A stretch of 64,000 nucleotides of DNA, taken from Verrucomicrobiota bacterium (GTDB taxonomy: Bacteria > Verrucomicrobiota > Verrucomicrobiia > Verrucomicrobiales > Akkermansiaceae). This document shows, in pieces, positions 28,545 to 37,253 of this stretch. The stretch lies in contig RDYP01000007.1 of the NCBI GenBank assembly GCA_004293445.1, forward strand, positions 121,933 to 185,932, given 5' to 3'. Under the pieces are notes generated by a model, which was given only the letters and a program-made list of their open reading frames with translations, made no database searches and was not told the origin of the DNA. How positions within the stretch are numbered: position 1 is the stretch's first letter; each line of letters begins with the position of its first letter. Both the position numbers and the translations under genes were made by a program.

Positions 28545-31277
28545 TCAGCCTTTCGAATCTTCCACTTCCCACCCGACCAGCGTGAAAGCATAGAACCGAT
28601 ACCGCCCTCTACCGACCACCAGCACCTTGGCACTTGCCAAGGGCTCGTCCAGCTCGCAGGCCAAGGCCAGCTTCAGTAGCCCTACCGGTGGACGCTCGAC
28701 CCAGTCGCGGACCGGCTCGGCTGGACTTTCCCGACCATCGGAACCGACTTGCAAGGCACACAACTCCCGGCCGATCAGCCCCTCCTCATCCCGCCCCAGA
28801 CCGAAACAAGCCGAATGATTGACCAGGATGATCTTCCCGAACCGATCGCACAGGATCATCGGCCCCGGGATGCGGCGGATCAAGGCGACGGTGCCGCGCA
28901 TCCAGTCCTCGATGTTCCGCAAGCTTGCCGCCCAGAATACCGCCAGGACCGCCCCCAGCGTGAAGGTTCCCAAACGGACCACCAAGACATCGGGCGGGCG
29001 CTCGCTGAGCAGATAACCTGCCGCGACAAAATAAATGACCGCGATCTTGATCAAGTCGCCCAGCCGCGTCCAGAACGACAGGAAAAACAGTGATAGCAGC
29101 AGGATGAAGGGCCCCTTGACCGCATCGCCCTCCGCCAACCGATCGACGAAAAAGGCGGCGGTCAGGAAACACGCGGCGTGGAGGAAGGTCCAACGCCTCC
29201 GCTGCGGGCGTTTCGCGAAGCCCTCGATCGCACCATCCCTCCACAGCCGCAGCTCTTCCGCGTCGCTCTTTGCAAAGCTCCATTGCCCGGACACCCAGCG
29301 GCTCTGCGACCTCCGCTGAGGTTGTCCCAGCGGATATGCAGCGACCCGAGCCTGACGTGGCAAGTAGGCACCTGCCTTGAGACGAGCCATACGATACCAG
29401 AGGATATGCCACTTTTTCCACCATACGCCGGTCGCACCCAACTCCGCTTCCCAAACTCGCCGCTCCCGGAAAAGCAGAGTGGACTGCCCAAGATTGGATC
29501 CCAACATCCCAAAAATTGCCAGTGGCTCCGAAAGCGTCGCTGCCGAGTAACCCGCCTCCAGCAATTCCTCAATCCAAACCGCGTCGGCAATCGTCTTCCA
29601 GCGCGTCTGAAGATAATGCCCATCATCCAATACGCGCCGGCGGACAAAGGTCGCAGCGGAGAAAGTGCTCAGATGACTATGTCGAATATGCCCCAGACTG
29701 GGCATTACCGCACGGCGATAGGCAAGCGGCTGCATGGCCTCGTCCACTAGGATCACATCTCCGAAAAGAATGTCGGTGTCCGGATGCGCCTCGAAATAGC
29801 AGGCGACCCGCGCCAAGGCCCCGGGAAGATACTGCTCATCGCAATTCAGCCACGCGACCAGATCGCCGGATGACTTACGAAACCCCCGATTAATCGCATC
29901 ATACATCCCCTCATCCCGCTCCGAAACACAGAGCGCCCCCTCTTGACGCGACGCCCACGCTTCAAACTCCGGACCACTGCCACCGTCGTGGATCAAGTGT
30001 TCCACTTCGAAGTCACCCGCTTGGTCTTGGATACTGGCAGCACAGCCCCGCAGGTGATCGATCTGCCGAAAACTGGCTGTTACCACAGAAATACGGATTC
30101 TCTTCTTCCCGCCAGATGGTCCAAAATCCGATGGGGAAGTCGCCCCTAAAAAATGGGGAGCACTTGGAACCGCATCGGCGAGATTCATCACAACTCCATT
30201 GTATCTCTTGAAGTTAATTTGAAGCTCAAAATATTTTCTTATGCATGCATTCAGGAATCCGGAGTTTTTTTGATGTTTGGCGCCTTCTTTATAAGCGGCA
30301 CATGCGAGCACAGCGGCCATGCCGTGCGCCCCCCATCCAGTGTGATCCAAGTATAAGGCCACTTCAGGCGATCGAAGTCGTGCCTCGATCGCACGCAAAG
30401 CCATCCGGGATTCCAGTCGATGTATCAAGCGGGCCTCTTGGGTCAGGTAGTGAACCAGATCCAAACCTGGCATCCCATCCATCCGTCCCCACTCCCAGTC
30501 GATCGCCATGACTTTTCCACAACTCGATCGCAGCAGATTCCACGGCGCAAAATCTCCGTGGGAGACACTTGGGCGCAGCAGAAAACCTTTCAGAGATTCG
30601 AGTGCCGCTCGTCCATCACTCGTCGATTCAAGAGCGGCACGGATCGATTCCCACTCGGCGAAATCTACAATCGAACGTGGTGTTTCATCCCCAACCCAAT
30701 GATCCAGCATCCCCAATGCTTCGGAAAAGCCCACCTCGGAATCTCCGCCCCCCGCCACACTAGGCATCCGCAGAATCGTCATCTCCCCCTGCTCATGGAG
30801 ACCAAGACAAAGGGGCGCAGGAAAACCTCCGGCGGCCAGCTCGCGCAATACCGCCGCCTCCCGCCGTAACATCAAACGCGCCGCCTCGCCATGCCCCAGT
30901 TTCGAAACCTCCCACTCCCCCGCGCCGCGATAACTCGCAATCGCACGACGCACCCGATGGTCCGGACTCCCGAGCAAGATCCCGACCGTCTCGGGATCGT
31001 AACCGAAATCCCATCGCACACGACCAGCGCCCATCGCCCCCGGAATGCCGTTAACACGCCGGAATAGCGACCGATAAAGCCCCGTCGCGATCGCTCCGCG
31101 CAGCAAGCCCGCCGTCACCCGTGCCAGCGTCCGCTGCGGCCGATACAGCTCGAACGTACGCCCCGCACCCGCCGTCGATCCCGGCAGCATGATCGAGGCA
31201 CGCCCTTGGCGCACCACATGCCAGCGCGGCAGATCCGCGGGCAGCAGGAAGGCTTCGAAATCTTGAATTCGACTCAT
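28545..31277 (-). CDS. Multidomain protein: APH-like kinase, GT2, membrane helices, PAS
   Basis: The 910 residues combine four parts. (1) About 1-345: aminoglycoside-phosphotransferase/sugar-kinase-like domain, with LRREAAVLRELAAGGFPAPL, the catalytic VSHGDFAPWNLL (His-Gly-Asp at about 240) and MAIDWEWGRMDGMPG for metal binding. (2) About 393-620: GT2 domain starting RIRISVVTASFRQIDHLRGC, with DEGMYDAINRGFRKSSGD and LVAWLNCDEQYLPGAL (Cys in place of the usual Ala in the metal site). (3) About 697-785: four hydrophobic helices. (4) About 803-900: a PAS-like domain (GPMILCDRFGKIILVNHSAC, then LIGRELCAL). The ATG at 31277 lies 44 bases after the previous gene; a longer frame to 31379 would overlap it. 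I know no named family with this order. Roles in phosphorylating and extending a lipid-linked glycan are inference. Confidence 0.8.
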   Translation of the reverse strand: MSRIQDFEAFLLPADLPRWHVVRQGRASIMLPGSTAGAGRTFELYRPQRTLARVTAGLLRGAIATGLYRSLFRRVNGIPGAMGAGRVRWDFGYDPETVGILLGSPDHRVRRAIASYRGAGEWEVSKLGHGEAARLMLRREAAVLRELAAGGFPAPLCLGLHEQGEMTILRMPSVAGGGDSEVGFSEALGMLDHWVGDETPRSIVDFAEWESIRAALESTSDGRAALESLKGFLLRPSVSHGDFAPWNLLRSSCGKVMAIDWEWGRMDGMPGLDLVHYLTQEARLIHRLESRMALRAIEARLRSPEVALYLDHTGWGAHGMAAVLACAAYKEGAKHQKNSGFLNACIRKYFELQINFKRYNGVVMNLADAVPSAPHFLGATSPSDFGPSGGKKRIRISVVTASFRQIDHLRGCAASIQDQAGDFEVEHLIHDGGSGPEFEAWASRQEGALCVSERDEGMYDAINRGFRKSSGDLVAWLNCDEQYLPGALARVACYFEAHPDTDILFGDVILVDEAMQPLAYRRAVMPSLGHIRHSHLSTFSAATFVRRRVLDDGHYLQTRWKTIADAVWIEELLEAGYSAATLSEPLAIFGMLGSNLGQSTLLFRERRVWEAELGATGVWWKKWHILWYRMARLKAGAYLPRQARVAAYPLGQPQRRSQSRWVSGQWSFAKSDAEELRLWRDGAIEGFAKRPQRRRWTFLHAACFLTAAFFVDRLAEGDAVKGPFILLLSLFFLSFWTRLGDLIKIAVIYFVAAGYLLSERPPDVLVVRLGTFTLGAVLAVFWAASLRNIEDWMRGTVALIRRIPGPMILCDRFGKIILVNHSACFGLGRDEEGLIGRELCALQVGSDGRESPAEPVRDWVERPPVGLLKLALACELDEPLASAKVLVVGRGRYRFYAFTLVGWEVEDSKG

Positions 31278-31320
31278 GGCGGAGAATCGCTGGCGAAGCG
31301 CGCGGCAGCGCGGGAATCCG

Positions 31321-32067
31321 TCATAGCGAGCTGGAATCTTTCCGGTGCCGCTGGCAAATCGGGTAAAACTCGTTGGCAAGGCAGACCTTGCGGGAAACCA
31401 ATTTGTAATAGATCACCTCGCCCAGCAGCTTGCGGAGAATCGCCTTCACGGGAGAGCCCGCCCCCTTTCCACCACGCCACAGATTGCTGCCGTGGTGCCG
31501 GCTGAAACCTTTGCGACGGTCGAACGTGGGGACCGAGAAATACTCTTTCCCGAAAAGGTGGACATCCCCGCCAACCACCTGATCGGCGTTGTTCAAGCGG
31601 AACTCCGGGAACCGCTTGAGGAAGAACTTCGTCACGATGGAGTTGTTGATCAGGTTCTCGTTCACCTGATCATACTCTTTCAGCAACTCTCCTAGCAAGG
31701 GATGCCCCGCGTGGCTTCCCGTGATGCAGGTCGCCAGATAGCAATCGTACTCGAAGCCCCAGAACATCCCATGCTCGAGAAAGGGATCGAGCGGCTTCTT
31801 GATCTCGACGTCGGTATCCAAATAGATCCCCCCGTGCTGCTGGAGGATGTATAGTCGCGCCCAATCGCTGGCGAAGGCGAAGCGTCCCTCCCGGTGCATC
31901 GCTGCCATCCAGGGATGAAGGGAAATGTCGAAGTTTCCCTCGTTCCACTCGATGATTTCGTAGTCCGGCAGAAGCCTCTTCCACGACTCGATGGTTTCCA
32001 TCACCAAGGGCGGCTTGGCCCCTCCACCAAACCAGACGTAATGAATTTTCTTCGGGATCATCGGCAT
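31321..32067 (-). CDS. GT32-type glycosyltransferase (DXD sugar-binding)
   Basis: The 248 residues start MPMIPKKIHYVWFGGGAKPP, the typical opening of bacterial capsular GT32 enzymes, followed by SWKRLLPDYEIIEWNE and FASDWARLYILQQHGGIYLD with TDV, the DXD at 84-86. The late part has the LLGELLKEYD segment. Family members add hexoses to capsule or O-antigen chains. Start at 32067 (or a second ATG two codons on). It lies 36 bases after the GT2 gene on the same strand. Confidence 0.88.
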   Translation of the reverse strand: MPMIPKKIHYVWFGGGAKPPLVMETIESWKRLLPDYEIIEWNEGNFDISLHPWMAAMHREGRFAFASDWARLYILQQHGGIYLDTDVEIKKPLDPFLEHGMFWGFEYDCYLATCITGSHAGHPLLGELLKEYDQVNENLINNSIVTKFFLKRFPEFRLNNADQVVGGDVHLFGKEYFSVPTFDRRKGFSRHHGSNLWRGGKGAGSPVKAILRKLLGEVIYYKLVSRKVCLANEFYPICQRHRKDSSSL

Positions 32068-32103
32068 TCATCTACTCGATACAAACCAACTCGAAAAAAC
32101 CCC

Positions 32104-32955
32104 TTAAAACACAACAAGTCCAATCACAAAGACCTCGTAATAATTTATCACGAAACGAAAAAGCCCCTTTAAAAAACACTTCTTCAAACGGAAGAAATAA
32201 AATAGGACAGCATCCAAGATACAATTCAAATGCTCACTGCGAAACGGAGCCATACCGTAAATTCGCCGGATCGTCCGCGGCTCAGCCGCCTGGCGCTGCA
32301 TGCGCAGAACGCTCTTCATGTCCCTCTTGCCCATGCTCTGCTGGCTGATGCTCTCGCCATGAAGGCGAAAATCCGCCAAAACTTTGGGACAGTAAGCGAA
32401 GCGCTTCCCCAGTGAGTCGAGTCGGGCATAGTATTCCCCATCCATGCAAAATCCGAAATCGACATCCAGCAGGTGTCCTTCGTCGATGGTCGTCCGCCGG
32501 CGATAAAAACAGGCGGTGGATCCAATGTAGCAGCCGTATTGGATCAGAATGCCCCGATCGAAGGGAAACAGGGTCATTCGGCGGATGAAGTTCCCCTGCG
32601 CGTCGATGAAATTCCAACATCCGTAGATCACGTCCGCCTCGGAATGGCGGTCGGCAAACTCTTTCACGGCCTTCAGCGCGCCCGGCTTCAGCCGATCGTC
32701 GGCATTCAGCCACATCACCCACTTGCCGTTCGCGCGGCGGAAGCCCTTGTTGATGCCATCGCTCATGCCCTTGTCCGGCTCCTGGAAAAAGGAGGCGTGG
32801 GGAAAGCGGACGACAACCTCTGCGGTGTCGTCCTTCGACCCCGCATCCATGATCAGATGCTCGAAGCTAACCCCCTCCTGATCCGCCACGCTTTGCAGGC
32901 ACTCGCCGATGTAGTGCCCGTAATTGTAACTCGGGGTGACGATGGTGAAATCCAT
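32104..32955 (-). CDS. Glycosyltransferase family 2 (paralogue of the one at 15.6 kb)
   Basis: The 283 residues begin MDFTIVTPSYNYGHYIGECL and share MWLNADDRLKPG, the CYIGST(A)CFYRR segment and MDGEYYARLDSLG with the gene at 15618-16421. The NADD metal site and the MDAGSKDDTAEVV nucleotide site are intact. The frame extends to 33078, overlapping the GT4 gene, but the ATG at 32955 matches the paralogue's start. The C-terminal 30 residues (CFLKGLFRFVINYYEVFVIG) are hydrophobic and AT-rich in coding. Confidence 0.88.
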   Translation of the reverse strand: MDFTIVTPSYNYGHYIGECLQSVADQEGVSFEHLIMDAGSKDDTAEVVVRFPHASFFQEPDKGMSDGINKGFRRANGKWVMWLNADDRLKPGALKAVKEFADRHSEADVIYGCWNFIDAQGNFIRRMTLFPFDRGILIQYGCYIGSTACFYRRRTTIDEGHLLDVDFGFCMDGEYYARLDSLGKRFAYCPKVLADFRLHGESISQQSMGKRDMKSVLRMQRQAAEPRTIRRIYGMAPFRSEHLNCILDAVLFYFFRLKKCFLKGLFRFVINYYEVFVIGLVVF

Positions 32956-33008
32956 GGAGCGAGGTGTAAAAGAGCGGACAAGAGGATCAGGGTAAGCGGA
33001 CGGGAAGC

Positions 33009-34289
33009 TCACCGCGTCGATGCAAGATGCGCCAGCCTCCGGTATTCTTGGCCCAGTCGCTCGGCTTTGTTTTTCCAAGTGAACTCGGTCATGACCCGCT
33101 CACGAGCCTGCCTACCAAGCAGCTCGCGGAGCGCGGCATCGCTGCTCAACGTTAAAACCGCGGCAGCCAGTCCCTCGACTGCCGTTTTCAGGCTATCGGT
33201 TTTAACCCGGATCCCGGCATCGTCGCCAACCATCAAACGTGCCCCCTGATGGTCCAGACAAACGACCGGCAGAGCGCAAGCCATGGCTTCCAGTACGATG
33301 GCACCCGAGGTATCCCGAATGCTTGGAAACACAAAGATGTCTGCCATGGCGAATTCCTCCGCCATCTGCGCATGAGTCCGCCGCCCCGCGAAGCTTACCA
33401 CGTCTTGCAGTCCTTCGGATGCCACCCAAGCGCGCTCCCGTGGCAATTCGGGCCCGTCGCCCGCCAAACGAAGCCGCAGCGTGGGATTGAGCTCGTGAGC
33501 CTTCTGAAACGCCAGCAGCAAGAGGCGACTGCCCTTGCGCGGTTCGAAATTCCCGGCAGAGAAAATCCGGTGCCCCGGACGGGAATCGAGCGTGGGAGCG
33601 AACCGAGCGGGGTCCACGCCAACGTCAATCATTTGCCCACTCGACTTCACGGCGGCCGTCTCGAAAAGATCCCGGGTCTCGTCGTTGGCGAAGAGGACCC
33701 GATCACAAGATTCGAGCTGTCGGACCAGCCGAGGGTTCCACCGTGAAAGACGAATCCTCAAGGTTCGCAACCGCTCCTTGATCCGGCTCTTCAGACCGAG
33801 GGTCGCGGCAAGCGCCGGCGGCAAGCTTTGCCCGCCACCGATCGGCCCCCAGATTTTGACTCCAGCGAAACGAGCCAAGAGACCCGGCGCGACCTCGAAG
33901 CTGTTGAAAGTGATGTGGTGGAAGATGTCGAAGTTCCGTAGTTCAAGCTGGTGCGGAAGATCCTTGCCCAAGGCCCTTTGCCAAAGTGCGTAGTAAACCT
34001 GGGTGGAAAGAAGCCCCATCTTCTTGAGCCGTCGGAAGATGGATGGAAGGTCGTGATAGATGAATTGCGGTCTCGGGCCGGACTCGCTCGAAAGCCCAGC
34101 CTCAATTGAGGCCCGATTGTTCGTACGCGTAACCACGGTGACCTCGAAGCTCTTGGACAAGGCCAGTGCGAGGTTCCAGCCCGTCCCGGGTTCGCTTCCC
34201 TTGCAGGGCTCACACGCATAGGCGGATAGCAAAATCCGCAGACGGCGAGCCGCAGCTTCCCGATCTCCGATAAGATTGGAATCCGTCAT
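33009..34289 (-). CDS. Glycosyltransferase family 4
   Basis: The 426 residues form a GT-B protein: LRILLSAYACEPCKGSEPGT for the N-terminal glycine-rich loop, IWGPIGGGQSLPPALAAT, RIFSAGNFEPRKGSRLLLLA to open the donor domain, and FVFPSIRDTSGAIVLEAMAC for the E-x7-E region (the first Glu is replaced by Asp or Thr here). ACEPxKGSEPGxGW is typical of a subgroup in O-antigen loci. It overlaps neither neighbour when the downstream GT2 starts at 32955. The thymidylate-kinase-like gene ends 3 bases before its start. Confidence 0.88.
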   Translation of the reverse strand: MTDSNLIGDREAAARRLRILLSAYACEPCKGSEPGTGWNLALALSKSFEVTVVTRTNNRASIEAGLSSESGPRPQFIYHDLPSIFRRLKKMGLLSTQVYYALWQRALGKDLPHQLELRNFDIFHHITFNSFEVAPGLLARFAGVKIWGPIGGGQSLPPALAATLGLKSRIKERLRTLRIRLSRWNPRLVRQLESCDRVLFANDETRDLFETAAVKSSGQMIDVGVDPARFAPTLDSRPGHRIFSAGNFEPRKGSRLLLLAFQKAHELNPTLRLRLAGDGPELPRERAWVASEGLQDVVSFAGRRTHAQMAEEFAMADIFVFPSIRDTSGAIVLEAMACALPVVCLDHQGARLMVGDDAGIRVKTDSLKTAVEGLAAAVLTLSSDAALRELLGRQARERVMTEFTWKNKAERLGQEYRRLAHLASTR

Positions 34290-34292
34290 GAA

Positions 34293-34880
34293 TCAACCGC
34301 GGTGGGGAAGATGGCTCACCACGTCCTCGATCACATCGGCAAGCGGGCGACTGGCATCCACGGTTCGAAACCGGGGCCTGCCCCGCACCAATTTCAAATA
34401 GGCGGCACGGCTTGCTTCCAGCGCCGAGAAACCCACCTCCTGCTTGCGCGCCAAAAGCACTTCCGGCGGCGCATCTAGGAAGATCACCTGATCCGGCTGC
34501 GGCATCGCGGCACAAATGAAGCGGGCGATTCCGCCCGGACCACCGTAACGGTAGCGCGTGGGATCGACCAAGAGATCCGCATGGAAGCGATCAAAGAGCA
34601 AGTAGCCGCTCTTGGATTGATACCGCAGCTGACGGAACCAAGCGACCCACCAATTGAGCCAAAGCCAAATCAGCTTGAGCATCGAAGCCGCAACACCGCG
34701 GGCCGGCTGGCCGTGCGGGTTGTCCGCGGCAGACACCGACCCCGTTGATTTCTCAAAGGGCTTGGGGCGCCAGTGACCGCGGTGGATCGGATAGCCCTCA
34801 GCCGCAAGACGCTCCGAAACACCGGCGATCACCACGGACTTGCCGGAGCCGTCACAACCCAAGAATGCGATGAAGGGCAT
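34293..34880 (-). CDS. Thymidylate-kinase-like P-loop kinase
   Basis: The 195 residues open with an intact Walker A (MPFIAFLGCDGSGKSVVIAG) and continue with GYLLFDRFHADLLVDPTRYR (the DR-x-x-x-D motif of thymidylate kinases) and VIFLDAPPEVLLARKQEV with the lid. Proteins of this type in glycan loci are not the housekeeping Tmk; their substrate is unknown. In some bacteria a similar kinase domain is fused to a nucleotidyltransferase-like domain, and here the upstream neighbour is exactly such a protein. Confidence 0.82.
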   Translation of the reverse strand: MPFIAFLGCDGSGKSVVIAGVSERLAAEGYPIHRGHWRPKPFEKSTGSVSAADNPHGQPARGVAASMLKLIWLWLNWWVAWFRQLRYQSKSGYLLFDRFHADLLVDPTRYRYGGPGGIARFICAAMPQPDQVIFLDAPPEVLLARKQEVGFSALEASRAAYLKLVRGRPRFRTVDASRPLADVIEDVVSHLPHRG

Positions 34881-34918
34881 GATTGAACAGCTGAGATACT
34901 GAAAGCTGAAAGCAGAAA

Positions 34919-35905
34919 TCAGTGGCCGCGAAGAGGCTCAAGGGCTTCGCGGGATTGGCAGCGCATTTGGAGAAACTCGGCGATTCCACCGAGCTGGACC
35001 TCGACTCCGCACCTGGGGTCGAGACGGTGGACGCATTCCTTGGGAAGGAGTAGAGCCCACAGGGTGGGGACCTCAGGAATCACAATCAAAGTCGTGGAAA
35101 CAAGGTCCTTGAACAGTTTAGGCCGCCACCCCGGAGCCTCGAGGGTCCGCCGGAAATAGAGATGCCCGAAGACCTGCTCCAGCTTCGCCACACAGGCCTC
35201 ATGGTCTTCGTCCCCTGTGACGACGATCAGCCCGGTGGGCTGAAGGATTCGGCGAAGGATCCGCCGGAACGAGCAAGCAAGCCGCAACCAAGAAAAGCGC
35301 TTGGACTTGGCCCTAAACATCGCGAGGCAACGGGCGACACTCGCAGCATCCCAGGCAACTCCGGAAATGCCCCAACGTTCATCGAGCCAAGCGACGCAAT
35401 CGGCGCGGCTATCCTCCGAGTAATCTCCGAATTCAGTAGCAGCGTTCTCAGGGTCTTTGGCTTTTGCGGCCGCTTTCACAAACCGATACTTCAATTCCGC
35501 GGACGGGTTAAGACCGAATCCCCCCCAAGGAAGCTTTCGCCGCTGCGCCAGAAGAAATTCCGCAGAAAGAAAGAACCGACCGCTTCTTTGGTAATCCGAG
35601 CAGGCATCCAATGCGACCGCGCAAGCAGGATCATCCAAAGCAGAGCAGACGAAAAACGCTCCGGTCCCCTCATGTCGAAGCACTTGACACAAGCACCAGC
35701 CCGCTGACCTGCAATAGTCGTCGATCACTGATGGCATTCTTGGGAAATCCGAGCGACTCACCACGAAGTCCACATCAGAGATCTCACCCTCAAAGCCAGA
35801 TTCACCACCATGGAGTATCGCACTATCAACCTGCTTTCCCTCAAGGAACGTGAAAAACCCACGCACGAATTCCGCCGTGCGCCTGACTCTTCGCGGATGA
35901 TTCAT
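34919..35905 (-). CDS. Nucleotidyltransferase-like protein with a degenerate P-loop kinase-like C-terminus
   Basis: The 328 residues begin (ATG 35905) MNHPRRVRRTAEFVRGFFTF and carry a nucleotidyltransferase-like motif at about 33-48: LHGGESGFEGEISDVDFVV, with DVD as the metal pair. A helical middle follows. The C-terminal third starts LQPTGLIVVTGDEDHEACVA (about 222), which sits where related proteins have a kinase P-loop (G-x-D-G-S-G-K-S/T), but the Gly/Lys/Ser residues are lost. So this half is probably an inactive kinase. The frame extends to 36046, overlapping the flavoprotein gene; the chosen start avoids that. Function unknown. Confidence 0.6.
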   Translation of the reverse strand: MNHPRRVRRTAEFVRGFFTFLEGKQVDSAILHGGESGFEGEISDVDFVVSRSDFPRMPSVIDDYCRSAGWCLCQVLRHEGTGAFFVCSALDDPACAVALDACSDYQRSGRFFLSAEFLLAQRRKLPWGGFGLNPSAELKYRFVKAAAKAKDPENAATEFGDYSEDSRADCVAWLDERWGISGVAWDAASVARCLAMFRAKSKRFSWLRLACSFRRILRRILQPTGLIVVTGDEDHEACVAKLEQVFGHLYFRRTLEAPGWRPKLFKDLVSTTLIVIPEVPTLWALLLPKECVHRLDPRCGVEVQLGGIAEFLQMRCQSREALEPLRGH

Positions 35906-35990
35906 CAACGGAATCTCGGAAAAATTGCCTGGATCACCCGTCGAGACGGCTTGATAGGTTTCACAGCGGCCAGTCCAGCGCTCGGTCTCG

Positions 35991-37253
35991 TCATTGGCCA
36001 CTGAGTTGGAGCGGATCCAAGAACTGCCGCCCAAGCTCGATCGCATTCTTCACGGCGATATCCGAATTCATATGATCCCAGGTGCCCCATCGCCCGAAGC
36101 CGGTAATTCCCCGACTACGAGCCCAGTCCAGGATGCGCGAGACCCGCGCCGGTTTTTCGATCGTATTGACCGGATAGGCATAGGGATTTCGATGCCTCCA
36201 TCCGGCGCTCACCGCGCTCCGGCTTGAATTCGTCTCCGTCCAATAGCCTCGGGACTCCGGGCAAAAGTTGGAGCGTAGCAGTTTCCGATGGTGGGAAAGC
36301 TCCTCATCGGGCTCGTAGATCCAATGGGCCGGGCTCGCGAGGGTCTCGGGCACGTAGTCCACATCGATGCCAACATTGCGCAAGGCCCGGATGTCATTCT
36401 GGATCGATTCCGGCAAAGTCGCCCAGTCGAGCCAGGCATGCCAGGGAACCGAGTTGAAAACATGCTCGGCCTGCCAGGTCCCGTTGATCGTCAGGGTCGC
36501 TAGGTCGAAGGAGTGGATATCCACTCCGAGCTGGAGCGAATCACCGAGCGCGTCCGCCATCCGTCGCCACACCTCGCCGTAGCCATACTCTTTAGGATAC
36601 AAGAACACCCCATGGGCGGGAAGGCTTCCCTGAGGCTTGCCCTCGATGCAACTGTGCAGGGTTTCGCGAAAGGAAACGTTCGGCAGCTTGTGCAGCCAGT
36701 AGGTCCCCAGCAAGTCAGGGTCCATCGACCAAATCTTGCGGTTGTAAGGGAGCATGTAGTCGTCGGCGATCCGCTCGCCGAATTTCCAGCGAATCCACTC
36801 GGCGAAGGATTCCGGAGCCACGGTGCCACGAACGCATCCCGCCTGGGCGATCGCCTCAAGATAATCCACCTGCGTCTCTGTATCGAACTGCCACAGATTA
36901 GCCTCCAACGGGTGATCCACCATCTGGCCGCGCAGCCGGATCTTGGAGACGCGGTCGTGGCGCTGCCATTCGGACTGCGGCATGAAACGGAAGAGGAGAT
37001 CGAGGACCGCCTGATGCTTGATGTCGAGAAAGTGCCCCCCCCCAATATCCAACGGGGAGCCATCCACCGACTCGCTTCGACAAAGACCACCAGCAGCACT
37101 CTCCTTCTCTAACACGAGAATCTCGGACAACGGCACACCGCGATCCCATAGTGTGTGTGCAAGGGCCAATCCACTGGGGCCAGCCCCAAGAATAATATAT
37201 TTAAACTGCATTGATTTAAAGGCTGATTTACTTTCTAAGGTCTCTGTCGACAT
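35991..37253 (-). CDS. FAD-dependent oxidoreductase, UDP-galactopyranose mutase-like
   Basis: The 420 residues open with a dinucleotide-binding motif (YIILGAGPSGLALAHTLWDR) and LVLEKESAAGGLCRSESVDG, the typical second motif of the amine oxidase/protoporphyrinogen oxidase/UDP-galactopyranose mutase group. LDIGGGHFLDIKHQAVLDLL and DDYMLPYNRKIWSMDPDLLG support the UGM-like branch (cf. the conserved YNxKxW). It may isomerise a nucleotide sugar between pyranose and furanose, but other redox roles are possible. Start 37253 (26-base overlap with the acyltransferase gene); an ATG at 37211 is an alternative. Confidence 0.75.
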   Translation of the reverse strand: MSTETLESKSAFKSMQFKYIILGAGPSGLALAHTLWDRGVPLSEILVLEKESAAGGLCRSESVDGSPLDIGGGHFLDIKHQAVLDLLFRFMPQSEWQRHDRVSKIRLRGQMVDHPLEANLWQFDTETQVDYLEAIAQAGCVRGTVAPESFAEWIRWKFGERIADDYMLPYNRKIWSMDPDLLGTYWLHKLPNVSFRETLHSCIEGKPQGSLPAHGVFLYPKEYGYGEVWRRMADALGDSLQLGVDIHSFDLATLTINGTWQAEHVFNSVPWHAWLDWATLPESIQNDIRALRNVGIDVDYVPETLASPAHWIYEPDEELSHHRKLLRSNFCPESRGYWTETNSSRSAVSAGWRHRNPYAYPVNTIEKPARVSRILDWARSRGITGFGRWGTWDHMNSDIAVKNAIELGRQFLDPLQLSGQ

